Source: LSNR01 sp964603325
GTDB lineage: Bacteria > Patescibacteriota > Minisyncoccia > Moranbacterales > UBA9337
Reading direction: 5' to 3'
DNA length: 52,053 bases
Assembly: GCA_964603325.1 (NCBI GenBank)
Contig: CAZRUH010000001.1
Location: forward strand, 1 to 52,053
Shown: in pieces, positions 15,684 through 24,379 of the stretch
Layout of the letters: each line of letters begins with the position of its first letter
How positions within the stretch are numbered: position 1 is the stretch's first letter
Position numbers and translations under genes: made by a program
The notes under the pieces: model-generated
The model's database searches: none
Told to the model about the DNA's origin: nothing
The model's input: the letters and a program-made list of their open reading frames with translations, nothing else

Positions 15684-17144
15684 ATGAAAAATATGGAAAA
15701 TGATATTAGAAAAATTAAATTGGAAAAAATAAAAAACCTAAGAGATGCGGGGATGGAAGTATATCCTTCCAAAAGCAAAAGAGATTTTACAAATTCAGAG
15801 GCGCTGAATAAATTTGATGAATTGGCAAATAAGGAAATTTATTTGGTCGGCAGAGTTCGTTCTTTGCGTCCAATGGGAGGATCAGCTTTTTGTCATATTG
15901 AAGATGGAAGCGGGAAGATACAATTGTTTTTAAATAAAAACAATATAGATGAAAAAAAATATAAACTATTTGTTAAGAATATAGAATTGGGAGATTTTAT
16001 TCAAGTTAAAGGAGTTTTGTTTAAAACCAAAACCGGAGAAAAGTCACTTCGGGTTATTGATTGGAAAATTTTAAGTAAAACATTAAAACCTTTCCCAACT
16101 GAGCATTTTGGATTTAAAAATGAGGAAGAAAGATTTAGAAAGAGATATTTGGATTTATTTTTTAATAAAGAAGAAAGAGAAATTTTTGTGCGACGGGCAA
16201 AATTCTGGCAAGCCATACAGAGATTTATGATTGAACATAATTTTTTGCAAATAGAAACTCCATACATTGAAACGACTACCGGTGGAGCGGAAGCTCGTCC
16301 TTTTGCAACTCATCACAATGACTTTGATTTATCTGTATATATGAGAATTTGTGTTGGTGAGCTTTGGCAGAAAAGATTGATGGCGGCGGGAATGGAGAAA
16401 ACTTTTGAAATTGGGAGAGTCTTTCGCAATGAAGGAACCAGTCCAAATCACTTGCAAGAATTTACCAATATGGAGTTTTATTGGGCATATGCTGACTACA
16501 GAGACGGTATGGAATTTGTAAAAAAGATGTATCGTCAAATCGCTAAAGAAGTTTATGGAAAAACAAAGTTTGAAGTTCGCGAACATAAATTTGATTTAGC
16601 TGATGAGTGGAAAGAGATTGATTATGTTGATGAGGTGAAGAAGCAAACAGGTGTTAATATTTTGAAAGCTAGTGATGATGATTTAAAAAATAAACTCAAA
16701 GAATTGAATGTGAAATATGATGGAAATAATCGAGAAAGATTTGTTGATTCGCTTTGGAAGTACTGTCGGGCTAATATTCCCGGACCGGCATTTTTAGTTA
16801 ATCATCCAACTTTTATATCACCATTAGCGAAGAGGAAAGCTGATAATCCAAAGCAGGCAGAAAGATTTCAAGTTTTATTGGGTGGAGCAGAAGTGGGTAG
16901 TGGATATTCAGAATTAAATGATCCTATTGATCAAAAAAAACGATTTGAGGAGCAACAAAAACTTCTAGAAGCTGGTGATGATGAGGCTATGATGCCAGAC
17001 TGGGAATTTGTGGAGATGTTAGAATATGGAATGCCTCCGACTTGCGGATTCGGAGTGGGCGAGAGATTGTTTGCTTTTTTTGAAAACAAAACTCTTCGTG
17101 AAGTAACACTCTTTCCTTTGGTTAAACCAAAGAAAAATCAGTAG
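15684..17144 (+). CDS. lysS: Lysyl-tRNA synthetase, class II
   Basis: A 486-residue class II synthetase that charges tRNA-Lys. The N-terminal OB-fold anticodon domain (YLVGRVRSLRPMGGSAFCHI) is followed by the catalytic domain: motif 1 region (FLQIETPYIETTTGGAEARP), motif 2 (RVFRNEGTSPNHLQEFTNME) and motif 3 (GFGVGERLFAFF). The start is set at ATG 15684; ATG at 15693 is also possible, and the upstream TTG at 15657 lacks support. Full length. The gene lies behind an unusual leader; a small permease pair follows on the same strand. Confidence 0.96.
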   Translation: MKNMENDIRKIKLEKIKNLRDAGMEVYPSKSKRDFTNSEALNKFDELANKEIYLVGRVRSLRPMGGSAFCHIEDGSGKIQLFLNKNNIDEKKYKLFVKNIELGDFIQVKGVLFKTKTGEKSLRVIDWKILSKTLKPFPTEHFGFKNEEERFRKRYLDLFFNKEEREIFVRRAKFWQAIQRFMIEHNFLQIETPYIETTTGGAEARPFATHHNDFDLSVYMRICVGELWQKRLMAAGMEKTFEIGRVFRNEGTSPNHLQEFTNMEFYWAYADYRDGMEFVKKMYRQIAKEVYGKTKFEVREHKFDLADEWKEIDYVDEVKKQTGVNILKASDDDLKNKLKELNVKYDGNNRERFVDSLWKYCRANIPGPAFLVNHPTFISPLAKRKADNPKQAERFQVLLGGAEVGSGYSELNDPIDQKKRFEEQQKLLEAGDDEAMMPDWEFVEMLEYGMPPTCGFGVGERLFAFFENKTLREVTLFPLVKPKKNQ

Positions 17145-17172
17145 TCTTTGATATTTTATTTTTGATTTTGAA

Positions 17173-17589
17173 ATGAACATTAAGAAATCGTTTTTAAAAA
17201 GTCTAAACAATTTAAAAAGAATGTTGCCAATATTGGTTGGAGTTTTGTTGTTGGTAAATTTGGTGACGCATGCCATTGATAATTTCTATTTAAATATTTT
17301 TACGGGAAATTTGGTTAAAGATTCTTTTGTTGGAGCTTTGGCGGGAAGTTTCTCTTTCGGTATGCCCATAACCAGTTATATCATTGGAGGAGAACTTTTA
17401 AAAAAGGGAATCAGTTTGATAGCCATTACGGCATTTATTTTAACATGGTCAACGGTTGGATTGGTTATGATACCGTTGGAAATCTCTTTTTTGGGAAAAA
17501 GATTTGCCATAGCAAGAAATATTTTAAATTTTATTTTCGCCATAGTCATATCTATCCTAACCGTTCTAATTTTAAATTTTGTAAAATAA
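17173..17589 (+). CDS. Permease half, ArsP/UPF0718-like, first subunit
   Basis: A 138-residue membrane protein with about four helices. The SFSFGMPITSYIIGGELLKKG segment and EISFLGKRFAIARNILNF resemble the conserved regions of DUF318/ArsP-type permeases. The full family is about 300 residues with two related halves; here each half is a separate gene, the next one 4 bp downstream. Together they probably form one transporter. Known relatives move organoarsenicals or are uncharacterised; the substrate here is unknown. Confidence 0.65.
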   Translation: MNIKKSFLKSLNNLKRMLPILVGVLLLVNLVTHAIDNFYLNIFTGNLVKDSFVGALAGSFSFGMPITSYIIGGELLKKGISLIAITAFILTWSTVGLVMIPLEISFLGKRFAIARNILNFIFAIVISILTVLILNFVK

Positions 17590-17593
17590 GAAT

Positions 17594-18115
17594 ATGTTGT
17601 CTTTTTTTAAAAAAACAAAAATTTCCGGTAAAAATAAATTTTTGATATTTGTCGGATTGGTTTATTTTTTATTATTTATTAAAGACTCATCATCGGCCAT
17701 TATGGCTATAAAAAATACAGCCATAATGCTTGTAAAGATTTTTCCATTGTTGGTAATAGTATTATTTTTTATGAGTGTTGTAAATTTATACATTGAATCC
17801 GGAAAAATCAAAGAGCATATGGGAAAGGAGTCCGGAATAAAAGGAATAATGTATGCGATAATTGCCGGAATTTTAGTGTCCGGTCCACCATATGTTTTAT
17901 TTCCAATGTTAAGAGACCTTAAAAAAGGAGGAGCGAGAAGCGGTTTATTGGCCATATTTCTCTATAATAGAAATATAAAAATACCATATATACCGGTTAT
18001 GATATATTATTTTGGCTTAAATTTTACAATAATAATTTCAACATTAATTGTGTTGTTCTCTATATTAAATGGAATGTTGGTGGAATTCTTTGCAGAAAGA
18101 AGGTTTGAAAAGTAA
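17594..18115 (+). CDS. Permease half, ArsP/UPF0718-like, second subunit
   Basis: A 173-residue membrane protein with about five helices, starting 4 bp after the preceding gene. It has an internal glycine/proline segment (IIAGILVSGPPYVLFPMLRD) that mirrors the PITSYIIGGELL region of its neighbour, and a NLYIESGKIKEHMGK linker typical of the family. The tight spacing implies co-translation and a heteromeric complex. The operon ends at the terminator at 18123. Confidence 0.65.
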   Translation: MLSFFKKTKISGKNKFLIFVGLVYFLLFIKDSSSAIMAIKNTAIMLVKIFPLLVIVLFFMSVVNLYIESGKIKEHMGKESGIKGIMYAIIAGILVSGPPYVLFPMLRDLKKGGARSGLLAIFLYNRNIKIPYIPVMIYYFGLNFTIIISTLIVLFSILNGMLVEFFAERRFEK

Positions 18116-18122
18116 AAACAAC

Positions 18123-18154
18123 AAAAAACCGCCGAGTATTACTCGGCGGTTTTT
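18123..18154. terminator. Bidirectional terminator between permease and cold-shock gene
   Basis: Perfect stem ACCGCCGAGT (18128-18137) with ACTCGGCGGT (18141-18150), loop ATT, A run on the left and T run on the right. It serves the convergent plus-strand permease and minus-strand cold-shock genes. Confidence 0.92.
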
Positions 18155-18158
18155 GTGT

Positions 18159-18359
18159 TTACGCTAAGCTGACATTTACGGCATTTAGTCCCTTGGGACC
18201 ATCATTTACCTCAAATGTCACGCTGTCGCCTTCTTTAAGATCATTGAATTCTACACCCTGTAGTTCGGAAGCGTGAAAGAATATATCTTTCTCTTTTCCT
18301 TCTTCAGATATAAAACCAAATCCTCTATCAGTAAGACGAGCAATTTTTCCATTGTTCAT
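18159..18359 (-). CDS. Cold-shock domain protein
   Basis: A 66-residue OB-fold nucleic-acid chaperone. The product starts MNNGKIARLTDRGFGFI (RNP1-like), then DIFFHASEL (RNP2-like), and ends GPKGLNAVNVSLA. I chose the ATG at 18359, which gives the standard length. The frame also opens at a GTG at 18425, adding 22 residues without family character. That stretch more likely belongs to an ~80-nt 5' untranslated region, a known regulatory feature of cold-shock messages. It stands alone between its own promoter and a strong terminator. Confidence 0.9.
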   Translation of the reverse strand: MNNGKIARLTDRGFGFISEEGKEKDIFFHASELQGVEFNDLKEGDSVTFEVNDGPKGLNAVNVSLA

Positions 18360-18446
18360 CGTTATTATAGGATAAGATTTATTAAACTCAAACTCAGGGC
18401 GCTCTTCAAATATAAATTTGTTCACAACTCTGATTTGATTACTTTC

Positions 18447-18475
18447 AGTGTATCATAGTTAATGTTTTTTGTCAA
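18447..18475 (-). promoter_or_regulatory. Promoter of the cold-shock gene
   Basis: On the minus strand: TTGACA (18470-18475), 17-bp spacer, TACACT (18447-18452) with an upstream TG (extended -10). Start of transcription near 18440, about 80 nt before the chosen ATG. A second TATAAT lies just upstream of that ATG (about 18364-18369) and might give a leaderless message. Confidence 0.7.
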
Positions 18476-18505
18476 AGAAAGCAATGTTAATTTTTTATTG
18501 GCAAC

Positions 18506-20350
18506 TTATTTTTGATTTCCTCTAAGAACTTTCGTTTTTTCGAAAATTTTTACAAAATTATTTTTCCTGTTTCCAAGATTTATAATGTAATTATAGTTAT
18601 TTTGTAAATATAATTTATCAATTCTTGGAACAGTTTTGTTTCCATGTGATAGACTATAGTTTATTTTTCTGGTAACTAAATTTTTTCTTCCTGAAGATAC
18701 AATATAATAATCAAAATCAAATTCTCTTAATTTTTTTTCTTTGAAGCGAGAATAACAATTTCCGACAAAAAATACGCAAACCCCCTTTTTGTCTGACCAA
18801 ATATTTAAATATTTCGCATCCGGTAAAGAGTTTAAATATTGCGCCGCTTCATAAGAGCCCGAACCCATGTCCTTATGATCCAGAAAATATTTTTCCGGCA
18901 ATAAATTTGATACATAACTCATATAGTATGGTTTAATTTTGTATAGGGGGGCAATAAGAGCGATTAATAAAAATACAAAAACCAAATATTTTTTTACACT
19001 TCCTTCAAGCATTTTTAGTATGTTTGATAAAGAAACTCCCGCCATAATCAAGATTAGGGGATAGAGAATTATTTGATAGCGTATGGTTCCTGATACTTTA
19101 GAAAACAATGATGCAAAAAAATAAAGAAGAATAAATATGGAAAAGTAGATGAATATTTTTTGATTTTGAGAAATTTTTAATTTTCTTGTAAATATAATTT
19201 TGAGAAAGTTCCATATTATCAGCAGTAGCGCCAAGGGAGAAATTCCAAAAAGCAACGGATAAAAATTTGTCAAATAGAAAAAGAACGCGTTTTTTAGTTG
19301 CCCATATGATGATTTTGGTGATGCTAAAACATTTCCAAAATCAAAAAGTGGATTTCTTAGAAAGATATTTATAAAAGCAAAAACAATAAAAAATACAAAA
19401 ATAGTACTTATCATTTTTGCAATCAGTACTTTGTATTTTTTTAGAAAAATTAATATTTTGTCAAAAATATATCCTTTTAAAACAAAATTATCAAAGAATA
19501 AAAAAATAATGAGTCCTACGAAATATTGCCAAGTTGAAGAAAATGCTTGTGAGAATATGGTGGCTTTAAATATCCGACTTGTTTTCACCCAAACAGCGGG
19601 ATATATCAAAGAAAAAGTTGCTATTGATATTATCACAAACTTTAAATAAGATATTAACTCTTTTTGTAAATATTCTTTGGTTTTTTTAGAAATTTCTTTT
19701 TTTGAGAATATATAATTTAAAAAAGGTAAAAGTAGGATAAATATGTATAATATATTTGAAACATATTTTGTTGCTATAGCCAGTCCCATAAACATTCCAG
19801 ACAAATAGAGAAATTTGTTATCTTGATGCTTAAAGTAGGTGAGGTAACTTAAAATGGTTGCTGTAGAAAATATCCAAAGAAGAGAATCGGGATTTATGAG
19901 GCGACTTATTCCAAGTAAAATCGGGGACAGTGATACAAATATTGTTGCAAAAATGGCGGTATTTTTTCCAAGTATTTTCTTGAGAAAGAAAAATAATAAT
20001 GGTGTAAACAATATGGCACAGAATAAAATTGTGGTTCTAAATCCCAGAAGCATATTTTCCAATTTTTGGGTGTCGGCACAATTATTTTTACAATTGATAA
20101 GATTGTTGGTATTAAGGAGACCGACTCCCGTTATCCACATTACCGTTACGCCCGGTTTATCGCTTCGTCTTGTCCCATTCCAATCCCTTTCTCCGATATT
20201 TTGCCAAAATTTCGGGATACGGTTATAAAGCCAAAGCGCTTCGTCCACATAAGACTCTTTTTGTATTTTATATATTCCAAAAAAAAGTTGTAAAAACATT
20301 AGAAATAAAATAATAATGGTTGTGGATTTAATTCTGATAAATTTTTCCAT
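18506..20350 (-). CDS. GT39/ArnT-type membrane glycosyltransferase
   Basis: A 614-residue polytopic protein with about eleven membrane helices and a C-terminal soluble domain. The first external loop has SYVDEALWLYNRIPKFW, with the acidic pair D-E expected for GT-C enzymes of the PMT/ArnT type, and RRSDKPGVTVMWITG, a stretch seen in this family. The enzyme would use a polyprenyl-phosphate sugar and act outside the membrane. It is the last gene of a minus-strand glycan group with a flippase and a TMPK-like kinase. Confidence 0.82.
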   Translation of the reverse strand: MEKFIRIKSTTIIILFLMFLQLFFGIYKIQKESYVDEALWLYNRIPKFWQNIGERDWNGTRRSDKPGVTVMWITGVGLLNTNNLINCKNNCADTQKLENMLLGFRTTILFCAILFTPLLFFFLKKILGKNTAIFATIFVSLSPILLGISRLINPDSLLWIFSTATILSYLTYFKHQDNKFLYLSGMFMGLAIATKYVSNILYIFILLLPFLNYIFSKKEISKKTKEYLQKELISYLKFVIISIATFSLIYPAVWVKTSRIFKATIFSQAFSSTWQYFVGLIIFLFFDNFVLKGYIFDKILIFLKKYKVLIAKMISTIFVFFIVFAFINIFLRNPLFDFGNVLASPKSSYGQLKNAFFFYLTNFYPLLFGISPLALLLIIWNFLKIIFTRKLKISQNQKIFIYFSIFILLYFFASLFSKVSGTIRYQIILYPLILIMAGVSLSNILKMLEGSVKKYLVFVFLLIALIAPLYKIKPYYMSYVSNLLPEKYFLDHKDMGSGSYEAAQYLNSLPDAKYLNIWSDKKGVCVFFVGNCYSRFKEKKLREFDFDYYIVSSGRKNLVTRKINYSLSHGNKTVPRIDKLYLQNNYNYIINLGNRKNNFVKIFEKTKVLRGNQK

Positions 20351-20391
20351 ATTTTTGCGTTAATTGTGAATACTATAGATATAAATTTAGA

Positions 20392-21861
20392 TTATTTTTT
20401 CAATAAAAGCAAATCTTTTGCGGTCAATTCTTTAAGTATGTATAAAACAAAGAAATATATCATTGTTAAAGCAAAAGACCAAAAGATAAACGAAAAAGAA
20501 CTAACCGGCAAAAATTTTGCCAAAAAATATATAAAGGCGGTAGTTATTGTTATTTTTAAAATTGATTTTATTTTTGGAATAACATTAAATTCTTTTTTTG
20601 TAAGATAAATAATAATTATCATTACAAAAAGAGAGCTTGCAGTGGTAGCGATAGAGGCTCCAAGTAATTGGTATTTTGGAATTAAAAGATAATTAAGTGT
20701 GGCATTTAACATCATTCCAAAAAAAGCAATCCACATCGGCAGTTTAACTTTTCCCAATCCGGAAAAAGCAAAACTGAGAACATAAAAGACGGTCAAGAAA
20801 CCGATACCGACAACTAAAATTTTCATTGGTGTAGCGGATAAAGAATATTTGTTTCCATAAAATATGTCAATGATAAAAGGACTGAAAACATTCATCAATA
20901 CTATCATTAGCGGTAAAATGGTGAACATCAATTTAAATGCTTGGAGTATGGTTTTTTTTATCGCTTTTTTGTTTTTTTGGGCGTTTAATTTGGATATGCT
21001 TGGCAAGAGAACAATGGTTAACGCATAAAACAAATAATAGGGTATGCGTCCGACAGTTAATGCTCCGTTATAAATTCCGGTAAGAAAATTGTCTTGTAAA
21101 AGGGCTTTAACCATATACAAATCTATGGAAATCATTATTTCATAAAAAAGAAGAAATAAAGTGAATGGCCAAGCATAGTTGAATAATTTCTTTGCCGGAA
21201 AATGGACGGAAATATTTTCGGTGGAATTTTTGGGATATTTTTTAGAAATCCAAAAAATGTCTAGTATCCAAGCGATAATAAAGACAGAGAATGGCGCCAG
21301 CACATATCCGATAATGGATCCTTTTAATTTGAAAAACCAGGCTAAGGATAAAATGAAAATAACTTTGGCTATGGAGCGGATAGTTTTTAAAATGGCTTGT
21401 AAATTGAACTTGTGGATGCCTGTAAAATAGTAAAAATAAAAAGACGCCATCGCAAAAGCGGGAATAATCAGAGTAGATATTCTAAATAAATGAGTTAAAG
21501 ACGGGTCCTTCAGGATATTGGAAATTATCGGCGCCAAAAGGAAGAATAATAAGGTAACGATTCCAATTAAAAATGTTTGCAGAAAAACGGTTTTTCGCTT
21601 GATAACACTTACCATAGCGGGATTACTTTCAAAAACTTCACTTAAAAATTTGCTCATTGCCGTAGGTATTCCATTTCCTATGAGCACAATAATCATTGTT
21701 GTTAAAGTAATGACAAGTCCGTATTTTCCATAATCTGTCGGCTCCAAAATTCTTCCAACTCCGGAGTGAATGATATATCCCGAAATATTGAATATTATCT
21801 CCGATATTGTCAACCAAAAAGCTGACTTGACTATGTGTTGAGTATGTTCATTTTTAGACAT
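20392..21861 (-). CDS. Wzx-type polysaccharide flippase (MOP superfamily)
   Basis: A 489-residue membrane protein with 12-14 helices. The start KSAFWLTISEIIFNISGYIIHSG and the GRILEPTDYGKYGLVITLTTM segment are the signature of oligosaccharide flippases. A later repeat of the half (FNYAWPFTLFLLFYEIM) fits the two-bundle fold. It would move a lipid-linked glycan across the membrane for the external glycosyltransferases. It starts 6 bp before the end of the spacer to the TMPK-like gene upstream, so they are probably co-transcribed. Confidence 0.88.
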   Translation of the reverse strand: MSKNEHTQHIVKSAFWLTISEIIFNISGYIIHSGVGRILEPTDYGKYGLVITLTTMIIVLIGNGIPTAMSKFLSEVFESNPAMVSVIKRKTVFLQTFLIGIVTLLFFLLAPIISNILKDPSLTHLFRISTLIIPAFAMASFYFYYFTGIHKFNLQAILKTIRSIAKVIFILSLAWFFKLKGSIIGYVLAPFSVFIIAWILDIFWISKKYPKNSTENISVHFPAKKLFNYAWPFTLFLLFYEIMISIDLYMVKALLQDNFLTGIYNGALTVGRIPYYLFYALTIVLLPSISKLNAQKNKKAIKKTILQAFKLMFTILPLMIVLMNVFSPFIIDIFYGNKYSLSATPMKILVVGIGFLTVFYVLSFAFSGLGKVKLPMWIAFFGMMLNATLNYLLIPKYQLLGASIATTASSLFVMIIIIYLTKKEFNVIPKIKSILKITITTAFIYFLAKFLPVSSFSFIFWSFALTMIYFFVLYILKELTAKDLLLLKK

Positions 21862-21867
21862 ATAAAT

Positions 21868-22452
21868 TTACAAGCTTTTTCTTATTTTTTCAAAAACTTT
21901 TTCTATGGAATCATTTCCGTCTATAATTTTCCAGTGCCAAACATGACGCTTATTATTAAAAATTGTATTTTTGATTTTCAAATACTTCAATCCTTGTTTG
22001 GGACGGCGACTTCTTTTAATTATTTCTTGCGGATTTGTTTTTATGTAAAAAGAAATTAAATCGTATTTCCTCAAAATGTGATCAATCGGCAAATTAAAAT
22101 TTTTTCCACTTAAATATTCAATGTTTACGATTATATCATAAAAAAAACGATCCGATAAAATAAAATCAAATTTTTTTTTGGCTAATTTTTCGGTTAGTTT
22201 CCTAAATCGCAAAATATCAACATAGAGAGCGATTTTTCTTAATTGAATGGTTAATTGATTTGCTTTCGTAATTCCGGTGTCGGTTTTTTTATTTTTTTTG
22301 TGCTTCCAAAAAAAAACCTTATTGCCTATAGAAAAGTCAATAGCATGAAAATAAAATATTTTTTTGTTTTTTTTGGATAAATATTCTTTTAAGATATTTA
22401 ATTGCGTTGATTTTCCCGATCCGTCCAATCCTGATATGGTAATGATTTTCAT
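21868..22452 (-). CDS. Thymidylate kinase-like P-loop kinase
   Basis: A 194-residue P-loop protein. Walker A GLDGSGKST at residues 8-16 and a DRFFYD motif (near residue 100) match the dTMP kinase fold, with an Arg-rich lid (RSRRPKQG). The typical TMPK DRY-x-x-S-x-x-AYQ segment is not intact, and the flanking genes are for surface glycans. It may therefore phosphorylate something other than dTMP, or be the cell's only TMPK placed here by chance. It lies 3 bp downstream of the RtcB-like gene. Confidence 0.65.
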   Translation of the reverse strand: MKIITISGLDGSGKSTQLNILKEYLSKKNKKIFYFHAIDFSIGNKVFFWKHKKNKKTDTGITKANQLTIQLRKIALYVDILRFRKLTEKLAKKKFDFILSDRFFYDIIVNIEYLSGKNFNLPIDHILRKYDLISFYIKTNPQEIIKRSRRPKQGLKYLKIKNTIFNNKRHVWHWKIIDGNDSIEKVFEKIRKSL

Positions 22453-22455
22453 AAT

Positions 22456-23937
22456 TTAATACATTAAAACTGCTACCGGTTGCATCTTTGCAACAGTGTT
22501 CACAATATTATTTGCTTCCATGCCGGAAATTACCTCTTCCACATCTTTGTAATAAGCGCTGTCTTGCAATATAACTCCTTTGGATCGGGCATTGTATAAT
22601 CTGACATTTGATTTTCTTGCATTATTAAAGAGTTGTTTTTTATTTTCTGGTATATTATTTCCGGTATTTGCTTTTCTGCCTGTTCCATGAGAAGCGGAGA
22701 AAAAAGAACTCTCATTTTTATTTGTGCCAATTCCAATGTATGCGGGCGTAGTCATTGAAGAGGGAACAAAAACGGGTTCGCCGGTTTTTTCAAAAAGCTT
22801 ATGTTTGCCACGCATTCTTTCCGGTCCGTTGGCACGAACAGTTCCATTGCGATGAACCCAAATATATTTTCCGTAATGTTTTTCTTTCCTTATCATTATA
22901 TGAGGCATATCATATAGTAGGTCTAATTCTGCCGATTCCCCGAAAACTTTTTCAATAGCTTGGTCTAAATGATGGTTTAATAACAGCCGATTGGCAAATC
23001 CAAAATTTGCAGAAACTTGATGTGCGGTTAAAAACATTTTTCCGACAGTGCTGTTTTCATCATAACCAAAAAAATCTGGCTTGTTTTGGTATTCTTTTAT
23101 TCTTTTGGCAATTTCAAAATATTCTTCTTTGTATTTACTTCGCCAGGTTTTCAATCCCAATTCCAGAATTATTTTTTGACTGAGGTGTTCTTTAGCTTTG
23201 GGAGTGTACATATAAGAGGCGTATTGGCCGAGTAATCCGGAGCCGGTGTGCATTAGAAAAATATATTGACCCTTTTTTAAATTAAATTTTTCAGCAATTT
23301 CGGAGTTTTTAATTTCGGTTATTTTCATTAAATCTAAAAAGTGATTACCGGCGGCACCAAGAATGCCGGAGCGATACTTGGCAATATGTAAAAACAATTT
23401 TGGGATAGCATCAAAAATATCTTGATCAGAAATATTTTCTTTCGTAATCATATTGCCACCATCAAAAGTATTTTCAATTTCATTTTTAGTGCGAGTTTGG
23501 AACTTTTCTTGCAGAGGAGCAGAGCCGTATTTGGCAACATTCATTACATCTTTAAAGCTCAGCTTTGTTCCAATGTATTTTTTTGTGGGAATTACTTTAA
23601 CTAATTCTTGAAAAAGTTCATCAATTTTTTCAGTGGTTAAATTTTCTTCATCAAAATTGGTGCGAATAAAACGCATTCCGCAATTTGGAGCCGTGTCATT
23701 TATTTGCGGCAATAGATATTTTTTCGTGGCAACAATTGTTCCGGTTGGATTTTTGCGACCTTTTTTTGGATGAACATCACTCATTGCGGCAATATGTGAA
23801 AACAACCTTTCATCTTTAGCGAGATTTTCTAATTGATTATAGGTTTCTTTGTTTGGTAATAATTTCTTTGAAGCATGAAAAATTACCGGCACTTTCATTT
23901 GCTTCGTTTGGAATTTAATTTTTTGTATAGTTGACAT
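22456..23937 (-). CDS. rtcB: Divergent RtcB-family RNA ligase
   Basis: A 493-residue member of the RtcB fold. RtcB joins RNA 3'-phosphate to 5'-OH ends using GTP and manganese. Recognisable are AAMSDVHPKKG (family DVHPGKG), NCGMRFIRT (family DIGCGM), AGNHFLDL (GNHFIE), MHTGSGLLG (HSGSRG), WVHRNGTVRANG (HRKGATRA) and SASHGTGRK (SHGAGR, whose His is guanylated). Against this, the metal-binding Asp three residues before the Cys of DIGCGM reads as Ala (TAPNCGM). The other Cys and His ligands are kept. It may be a slow, altered or differently charged ligase. No archease or RtcA gene is nearby. Starts at ATG 23937. Confidence 0.8.
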   Translation of the reverse strand: MSTIQKIKFQTKQMKVPVIFHASKKLLPNKETYNQLENLAKDERLFSHIAAMSDVHPKKGRKNPTGTIVATKKYLLPQINDTAPNCGMRFIRTNFDEENLTTEKIDELFQELVKVIPTKKYIGTKLSFKDVMNVAKYGSAPLQEKFQTRTKNEIENTFDGGNMITKENISDQDIFDAIPKLFLHIAKYRSGILGAAGNHFLDLMKITEIKNSEIAEKFNLKKGQYIFLMHTGSGLLGQYASYMYTPKAKEHLSQKIILELGLKTWRSKYKEEYFEIAKRIKEYQNKPDFFGYDENSTVGKMFLTAHQVSANFGFANRLLLNHHLDQAIEKVFGESAELDLLYDMPHIMIRKEKHYGKYIWVHRNGTVRANGPERMRGKHKLFEKTGEPVFVPSSMTTPAYIGIGTNKNESSFFSASHGTGRKANTGNNIPENKKQLFNNARKSNVRLYNARSKGVILQDSAYYKDVEEVISGMEANNIVNTVAKMQPVAVLMY

Positions 23938-24379
23938 ATGTTTGAAATAATGTTAACTTTCATCGTCATGGTTATTTAACAATTAAATTTTAACACATCA
24001 AAGGCGGTGTGTTAAGAGCAAGGATACATTGTGGGAAATAAAAATGAAAATTTTTAAAAAAATTCTCCAAAATATTTTTAATTTGGGATTGTATATGAAT
24101 ATTGTGGCATTATTATTGTAACCAATTCATATTTTTTAAGTAAAAGTACGGATGTAGATTATTTTTTTTTATTTTTCAGTCGGCTATTAGTCTACATGGA
24201 AAACTCAACTTGGAATCAACTCCAATGTTTCTTGACATGGGAGGTAGCGCAGTAATTTCGCTAATTGCCGTGATTCTATACTATATTTATCAATAATTTT
24301 TTGAAATAGATACAGGATTTGTGAAATATTACAAATTTTTTATTAATTGATTTTGTAAAAAATAATAATTTTTCATTTT
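23938..24379. other. Intergenic region with hairpin and possible gene remnant
   Basis: 442 bp without a clear gene. A 10-bp hairpin (23990-23999 with 24006-24015, one G-U pair) lies 50 bp upstream of rtcB. On the plus strand an ATG at 24044 starts a 25-codon hydrophobic peptide. Two other frames downstream look protein-like, the best ending LDMGGSAVISLIAVILYYIYQ before TAA at about 24296, but they have no start. This could be a frame-shifted small membrane-protein gene. A plus-strand terminator at 24317 fits that idea. Confidence 0.35.
24317..24341 (+). terminator. Possible terminator after the gene remnant
   Basis: Stem ATTTGT (24317-24322) with ACAAAT (24331-24336), 8-nt loop, then TTTTTT. 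The stem is short and AT-rich, so support is modest. Confidence 0.4.
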
